Part shown: in pieces, positions 52,201 to 61,200 of the stretch
Numbering within the stretch: position 1 is the stretch's first letter
Layout: each line of letters opens with the position of its first letter
Origin: Lepidostoma basale
Lineage: Eukaryota; Arthropoda; Insecta; Trichoptera; Lepidostomatidae
NCBI GenBank assembly: GCA_022606425.2
Contig: JAHDVF020001501.1
Location: forward strand, 62,001 to 126,000
Length of the DNA: 64,000 bases
Reading direction: 5' to 3'
Notes under the pieces: generated by a model
Database searches by the model: none
What the model was told of the DNA's origin: nothing
What the model saw: the letters and a program-made list of their open reading frames with translations, nothing else
Made by a program: the position numbers and the translations under genes

Positions 52201-55200
52201 CTGTTTCCACTCACACTGCTTGTATACAATATTGTAATAATTCTTCTTTCATCCATTCTTTCCATATGTCAAAACCATCTCAGGTATCCATTTTTAATTT
52301 TATTCATGATACAATCATCTGTCTTACATTTGATCCTTATTTCATCGTTCGGAATTCTATCATATATCGTTTTTCCTCACATTATGATATGTTCCCGTTA
52401 CATCTTCCCACTCCTCAATCCTAATTATACCCCTTCCACTCGATATGTTCCCGTTACATCTCCCCTCTTTTCGATCCTAATTACACCCCTTCCACTTTTA
52501 TACATAACTCGATCTCCATTTAGTATACGAGTATACGTGACCGCTCTGTTTTATTTCATTGTTAAAATTGTATACATTGATAAAGGTTACTTGTACCAAA
52601 ACATGTCTGAGTTCAGTAAAAATATAAAGTGTTGTTATACATAGTATAACTATATTTATTTAAATGGTAAGTGTTTGAAACAAAAAAAATATATATATAT
52701 TTTCTCTTTGATTAAGTCAAATGTCAGTCTGAATATTTGGCCATTGCAACAGCACTTACCATTGTTCTTTGCGATGGCAACCCGAAATAGTCTATCGGCG
52801 AATTGTGTTTGCCGCCAAATATACGAGATAAATAATTGCGAGAATTATCTGCTCGTGATATCTGCCGGCGATTTAATCACAAGACACTATTATTAATTTT
52901 CTGAATATGTACGTATATACCGCTCTATTTTCGTTGATTATTCAACCACGTAAATGTCAGTGGCGGCTTAATTCATACAGTGTGTTCTGTCCGCTAGTTT
53001 TCCCAGTTCTGACATGACCAATATTGAAATTTTGATTGATTTTGTCTAACCAATGGCGCCCTGAAAGTATTTACCAGGCCGCAAGCCCATAGACAATATT
53101 TACAACATGGAGCTTCTCTGGGCCGTTAGTATGTGTCTCGTGCTGTGATCTCGAATTTTATTTCGATTATGAATGTGAAATTAATGTAAAATACGACTTC
53201 GATCGTATTATTACTTCTTATATACGTGTTACGAACATTTTAATATAATATATTTGTGCTTTCGCAGTCCCGGTATGTCAATTTTACTCTTTCTAACCTC
53301 TCTCCTCGTGCCGGACCATTTGTAAAGTATTTATATTCATTTTCTTCAGTGTGTTTACATTATGAAAATACTAGAAATATATTGAACGCACATTGAATTG
53401 TATAATATAGTTTGTATACAACTTTGGCACGTAAAATATTCAAAATAATCTTTTGATATAACCTCAAAATTCATAATATATTAACTTCAAAAATAACTAA
53501 ACTAACAAATTAACCATCACGACGTCTCTTCGAAGGGGTAGGCAGAAAGAATGGACTGCCACACTTTTCTTTCCTGACATATTTCTCTCGCATCCTCAAC
53601 ATTCATACATCGTGTCATTCACGCGCGTCGATTTCTCTGACTCACGTGGCCGACATTCAATATTTGATTTATTTGATCGTTCCACGTTTTCCTCGGTCTT
53701 CCTCTATTTCTAGTTCCATTTACATCGTTAAACCTGAATTATTTTTTCAAATATAAATCATTTCCAAGGATAAATCAACGGTATTCAGACATCATAACAT
53801 ATTATATTATATATAAGAGGCCTGCCATACAGACGAAACTATTATAGGACGCAGCGGCGCCTGCGCCAGTTTTGCTCTTGGACTTCCTAGGCCCGTCTCT
53901 CGTCTATGGGAAACACTGCTAACTTTTATGAATAGAATTCTAGATATCAATAATATTAAAACTATTTTGAAATCAAAATAACACCAATACCCATATTAAA
54001 CCAATCATAACAGAAAAAAATACCTACGCAGAAAACATTGCATATGTGTATTGGCGCCACTGTTTATTACGAACTTTTGCGCATTTCTATTCTGAATTCA
54101 AATCCATTCGCACCTTAAGTACGAAAACAACGAGTCGTGTGTCAAATAGAGCTATATTCGAAAATCGAACATCTCAACTTACAAGAGCAAAACCGATGCG
54201 TTTAAATATAGTCAAGAACGTGGCCGGATTTAAAATTAGAATTTGTATTTATATTTGTTTATGACTGTTCTGTTGTTTTATCTATTTTTGGTAGGTACCG
54301 GAGTACTTTTATTTTAAGACAGTTTTCAGTCATCTTGTATTCGTTAAATTGAGTAGCTGAATGAATCTGGCAAAGAATTACAATTCAATTATTTAAATGG
54401 ATTATGTATTGTATAGTGTACAACATCTAATTCTAAAAATGCCCACAGGTAAAATAATATGAAATCGCTTACGTCCACATGTTTTGTTTCATGTTTTCAA
54501 TGGGCTTCATATTGGGGTTTCAAAAAGTAAAAGGGTCTTTATCGCACATATGTATTTTTGGCTTGTAATCATATAACTAGGTGCATATATACCAGAAGAA
54601 ATCTACAATTTTTTGTATGGATTTGAAGCCGGGCTTTATCACTTTGAAGTATGCTACTATTCGATGTGTCACGAACTTCATTTCTATTGTCAGAATGTTA
54701 TGTGTCATTGACGTTATGTGCAGAAATTTTATGAAAAGAAAGCTTATGTGATTTCTTTACGACCATTTATGCACGCATTATATTATACAAGAACATGAGT
54801 TTGGTGACGCAGAAAATTGTTTTTTGTATAGATATAAAATGCGCCTAAAATGGGCTTTATAATTTGTTAATTTACGAATGAATTTAGAAAGATAAAACTC
54901 TTTTAATCCAGAAAAATACATTATCGTGACTAATATTATAACACAAAAAAGTCGGACGGGCTTGCCTTACTGGTTGACCCTGGGCACACCAGTGTTTGAA
55001 ATATGATTTTTGTCCTTCTAATTGTATTTTTCCCCTTAAACGAAACGTGAAAAGCAAGTCCTTTTTCTAGTACATTTATTCGCTTCTATACACATCACCG
55101 GTGTTTCCGGTCTAAAAACCGGAAAATACCGATCAACCTGAAACGAAAAGTCTATGAAGCCTGCGTTCTGCCAGTTTTACTTATGGTCTTGAAACTCTTA

Positions 55201-58200
55201 CATTGTCCAAACAAAGTGCCGAGAAACTACGAGTGACCTAAAGAACCATGGAAAGAGCCATGTTAGGAATAAGCCTAAGAGACAGAGTCAGAAACGATAC
55301 TGTGAGAGAAAAAACAAAGGTCACTGACATCATTCACCGGGTGGCGACTCTAAAATGGCAATGGGCAGGTCACGTAGCTAGAAGCTCAGATGAAAAATGG
55401 ACAAGAAGACTGCTGACTTGGAGACCGTGGACGGCAAAGAGAAGTGCAGGGCGACCGCAACAACGGTGGAAGGATGATCTGAACAGACACTTCGGAATAA
55501 CCTGGATACAATCTGCACAGGACAGAGTGACATGGAAGCGAATGGAGGAGGCCTTTGTCTAGGAGTGGACGGAAATAGGCTGAGGAGGAAGAAGAAAAAG
55601 ATATATACATCAACGGGTATATAAAATAAACATGCCAGGATAATAGAGTAAGACAATTATATCTATTAGCTCTGAGATGCAAGAATACCAATTTGTCATC
55701 AAGTGTGATGTGAATACAATAATAAAAGTAAAGTGCATGAAACAGTTAAAGATCCGAGGCGTGAGAGTAACTCACTGCGATTAGTTCCGTCTAAATTAAT
55801 GGGGGGTGAGACATCGCGGAACTGACAGGAATAGAACAGACGACTTCTCAGAATCGGCAGAGTTACAGGAATAACGAATGGGCAGACATTCCTCTCGGCA
55901 ATTGAAAGCACATATGCATCAAAATGCTTATCACATCTCACACACAGAAAATATTGATCAAATTTTGACGACCTTCGTGGCAGAGTGGTTAGAGCTCTGA
56001 CTTCCATACCGAAAGCCCCGGAATCGATTCCCGGCGATGGCAGTGTGATTGTAACATTGTCTTTGGTCTGGTGTAGAATTCACGTGACAATAAAATGGCG
56101 ATAGATTGGCTACCTATCACATGTCAAGTGAATCGTCAATATAATAGCTAAAAATAATGTGTATACAGTAATTGGGTTTAAGCAACCTGTTGTATACAAG
56201 AAAAAAGATTTTTTTTTTCACCCACATTAACAATTTCACAATTAACAACACCAAATTGTTCTCCTACTGTTTTCTACACTACTGTCATATACCTGTATCT
56301 TCATAACACAAACTCTGTTCATTACAATTATTCGCCCCTTTATGTTATTACTATTTTTCAACATCTAATAATTAATTTGAGGTTAATGCTCTACGAACTT
56401 CTCTGTTTCTACGAGATTTTCTACTCTTAAAAACCTCGAAAAAGTTTTAACTTTTAATGTGAATCTACTTTTTCAAACCTGTTTGTTCTGACAAACAATT
56501 AAAAAAACTAACTAACTTACCACCACGCCGTCTACACGAAGGGGTAGGCAGAAAGAATGGACTGCCACACTTTTCTTTCCTGACATATTTCTCTCGATTC
56601 CTCAACATTCATACATCGTGTCATGCACGCGCGTCGATTTCTCTGACTCCTCGCGTGACCGACATTCAATATTTGATTTATTTGATTGTGCCACGTTTTT
56701 TCGGTCTTCTAGTTCCATTTACATCGTTAACATATATTTTTTTACCATTCTTCCTTCATTCATTCTTTCCATGTGTCCAAACCATCTTAATGATCCTTTC
56801 ATTATTTTTTTCATAACACTATCATTCGCACCGCATTCACTTCTTATATTTTGATTCGACACTCTATCATACACAGAGTATCTACAAATGCGTCTAAGAG
56901 ATCTCATTTCTACTGCATTTATTCTAATTTCATCATTCTTTTGCCAGTTCCATGCTTCGCTTCCATATATAAGGGTCGGCACAAGAACACCATTGTGCAT
57001 TGCCATTTTAGCTTTTTTGGGTACTCTTTTGTTTGACAAACCTATATAGTTTTCTCCACATGCATACAGCGAGTCATACCCATCGATTCTTCCGACTTCT
57101 AACAAGACCGATCTTTATAATTGTATTTTTTTGAACATGCCATGTTTTCCACAGTCTCCCTCGACTTTGTAATTCATTACGTCATTAATGTTTACCATCT
57201 TAACCGTTATTCCTTCATAATTAATTCGAATGAAAACGTCTGTTTTCTAGAATTTAACGAATTAATGATTTATTTTAATTCATAATTAAATTATAATTAT
57301 AATTATAAATCAAATAGAATAAGTGGAATAAAACCTCGAATAAGTTTTAACTTTTAAAGTGATTCTATTTTTTAAACCCGTTTTAAATTTGTCAATTTAC
57401 GTGTTTTCTGACTGTCAACTACAAATGACAAATTTCAAAATAACGTTACTGAGCATGCGCACTAAAATAGGGCATGCGCATTCGAAGTATTTATCTCTCA
57501 CTCTCTTGTTTTTGAAATATTCTCGTTCTCTTATTTGTTTCCCTTAGGTTTTTGCCTATTTATATTATGATTATCCAAAGCATATTTTGTGTTTTTTTCT
57601 CACACATTATTTTTCTTGTTAACGGATTGCATACATAGGACACACTTCAAAAGACGCTTAATCCACCGCACACAAACAAGACAAGAATTTCTTTAATCGT
57701 AAACCATTTAAACCTTATACAAATAAAGCACATATGGTCTAATTGCTGAATTAACAGTGGTCGGTATGTTCGGAATTCCAACGAAAATACGAACATATGT
57801 TATCCCGCAAGCAAACAGACGGGAATTTTAACCAACTATCTCCTCTGGGAACAGCGGGAGAAGAGCGCGTTTGCGTGCCAGCGATTTCCCAGAATCGGAA
57901 AATCGAATTTCCACCAACAACACGCCCGGTTTTAAAAACATCATCGCGCCTTCAGACTCGCGTGGAAAAGTGGGGCTACCATTTTTCATTTTGAAATAAC
58001 AGATATTTTTTTTATTGTCATTTACGCGTTGTGCCAAAATTCCGACAAAAAAATCACGATTACTACCAACGTAAAAGACCGTTGCTAACCTGAAATAAGC
58101 ATTTTAGATTTTGTATTACACGAAATTTTTTATTACATATAATTTTTTTTATTGAAGGTTAATGTTAATTCGGAAGAATTTGTAACACTGTATTCGCTTG

Positions 58201-61200
58201 TTCAATCGGAATAATTGGTTTGCAATCTCAAATGCTGATATTAGGAAGGAATGTAAAGCGAAAGAAGGTATTATGAAAAAAAATATGAAAGGATCGCTGC
58301 GTTGGTTCGGACATATGGAGCGCATGGGTGAAGAAAGAATGGTTAAAAAAGTATACATTAACGATGTGAGTGGAGTAAGGAGTCGAGGTAGACCAAAAAA
58401 AACATGGCTTGACCAAATTATTCAAATACTACAGGTTGGTCATGTCAGAAGCAGAAAGAATCGACGTGCGTGTATGAATCGTGGAGGAAGCTAGAGAGGT
58501 ATGTCAGGATACAGTAGTGTGGCGGTCCATTCTCTCTGCCTACCCCTGCGGGGAAACGTCGTGATGGTTTGTTGTTGTTGTTGTTGTTGGTTTGCAGCAA
58601 AGTGTAACATTTTTGTTGGTTCTTGGGATGCTACTTGGTTCTGTAATAGGGTAGTTTTCTCATGCTTTCCACATTCTTATACAGCAGTTTGGTACATTTG
58701 AACCCAATTATTATTACAGTATACGACATTTTAGCTATGGATTCTCATGACATGTGGTAGGTAGCTTATCTCTTGCCTTTTATTGTCACGTGAATTCTAC
58801 ACCAGACCGAAGTCAGTGTGACAATCACACTTTGTCTTGGGACTTGGACTTGGATCTTCTGTCTTACAGAGTTTCAGCTCATGTGGCTATTCCTCTTACG
58901 TCTGATAGTAACATTGTTGGAAGGTGCTTTGGTGGGTTGTTAGTTTATGCGGGGGCAGGATTTGTGTGGCCCGGAGTGTTCCTCTGAAGGAGGATCGACT
59001 TTGGGCGCTTGTGGCGGCTGCGAGGGTCCATTTTATTAAAAAAATATTTTCTACTAACAAAAATATGTACAACATGTTTCGGAGGTGACCTCCATTCACG
59101 TGTAAAAATACAACAAGTAAAAATACAATGTAAACACAAACATAATATTACAAACACAACAAATAAAATACGTGTTTACATTATAAGCATTTCCATAATT
59201 TATGTTAAGCTTACAATTTTGTATAAATTATTAAATAACTAAATTTGATATTAACAGAATTACAAATTATTCTTCTAAATTATGATTATTTTTAAATAAT
59301 GGAATAAACTAAGTAACTAATCATCACGCCGTTTCCCCCGGAGGGGAAGGCCTGAAAGATCGGAGTTTTCCTGAAAGTTCTCTCGTATCCTTTACATTTA
59401 TATATCGTGCCATGCACGAACATGGAAGTCTATTGATTGGATCGTCCCACGGTTCACTCGGTCTTCCACTATTTATTTTTCCGTTACCATCGTTTACGTA
59501 GAGAGAGAGAGGGAGAGGGAGGGAGAGAGGGAGACAGGGAGAGAGGGGGGGAGGGGAGAGAGGGAGAGAGAGAGGGAGAGAGGGAGGGAGAGAGAGATGT
59601 AAATTTATAAATGACTTACCCTTTTCCTTTTCTCCATCTTTTGTAAGGAACCCTGTTGTTAACGCTTTTCTCTTCAACAAGTATGCTCTTCTCTTCGGCT
59701 TGTGAGATGCAGATGTAGCCGACTCTGCGGACATACAATGGAAAAAAAGTTGCATTAAAACTATAAAAGATTTCTAATTCAGTGTGCAATGTGTTCCGCA
59801 TAAGAAATTAAGTAAATTAAAATATCATAAATACAAACTAACTAACTAACTAACCATCACGCCGTCTCCCCGAAAGGGTAGGCAGAAAGAATGGACTGCC
59901 ACACTTTAATCGATGCGGTACTCCATCCTTCTCTTTTCGCTATCGCGAGAGACGCGGTGTGATGGGTTGCGAACCTCATCGCCACCAAAAGGCATCTCCC
60001 GCGCACACTTGGATCGTTAATCGTCTATATAATAAATCTAAAACAAATTATCTGAACTACAATATGAAATAAAATAACAAAGAAAAATAATTTAACACAT
60101 AAACACATAATTTTAGATGGTGCACTTGTCGTCAGCTGGACGATCCGGACATTTGTGTTTATTTAATTTTTATCTTATTTAAAATGCAAATTTTCGACAA
60201 AAAACGTCATCACGCTGTCTCTCTAGAAGGGTAGGCAGAGAAAACACAGCCACACTACTCTATCATGATACACCTTTCTAGATTCTACCACATTCATACA
60301 ATGAATTTTACTCGCAAGTCCATTGTTCAGATTTCCACCATGATTGACCTTTTGAAATTTGATTAATCTGGTCATGCCCGTGTCCTCCTCGGTCTTACTC
60401 CAGTCAATACTTTATTCGACAAACATATTTAGAAATTAGTCAGTGCACAATGGTGTTCTTCTACCGACCCTTATGTATGGAAGCCAAGCATGGAACTGGC
60501 AAAAGAAGGATGAAAGTAGAATAAATGCAGTAGAAACGAGATCTCTTAGACCAATGTGTGATGATACTCTGTGTATGATAGTGTCGAATGAAAATATAAG
60601 AAGGGAATGCGGTGCGAATGATGGTGTTATGAACAAAATAATGAAAGGTGATAGTCATAAATACATAAATATCATTATTAAATTTCAAGTTAAGTAAGCT
60701 AGGTAGGTCACAAAAATAAAGTTTGCATTTGTCGGCTGTATATTTACAATTAGTGGGGTACATTTGACAAGATTGTGGAAACACTGTCAACAGAATGATA
60801 AAACAACTAAGTAAGTAATACTCGGCAGCCAATCGACAAGAGTATAGTGGGGTAATTTTAATAATTCTATAGATACATTTTCAATAAAGAGATTGTGAAA
60901 AATTTTGAGCCGTGCGGGTAGGCACTGTATTAAAATGTTTTTTTTTTTAGCCATTTGACCATTAGTGGGGTAACTTAAATTAAACTTTTCAATTAAATTA
61001 TAATAAATAAACCACTGAACTGCGACGTATTTTTTTTATTCAGAAAAATACACAAGTTTTATCAATCATAAGAGTTTTTGTACAATTATTATATATAACT
61101 GTAAATAATGGTGGATTCGTGGAACATAAATTAAATAGACAATATGTGCACCATCTAAAAAGAACATTTTGCGTTAAATTATTTTTATTTTGTTATTTTA

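Noticed and set aside
59324..59755. Single 143-codon gene
   Set aside because: It fuses exon 2, a GA-rich tract and an A3 LINE end by chance. A donor at 59620 and the LINE stop define the parts.
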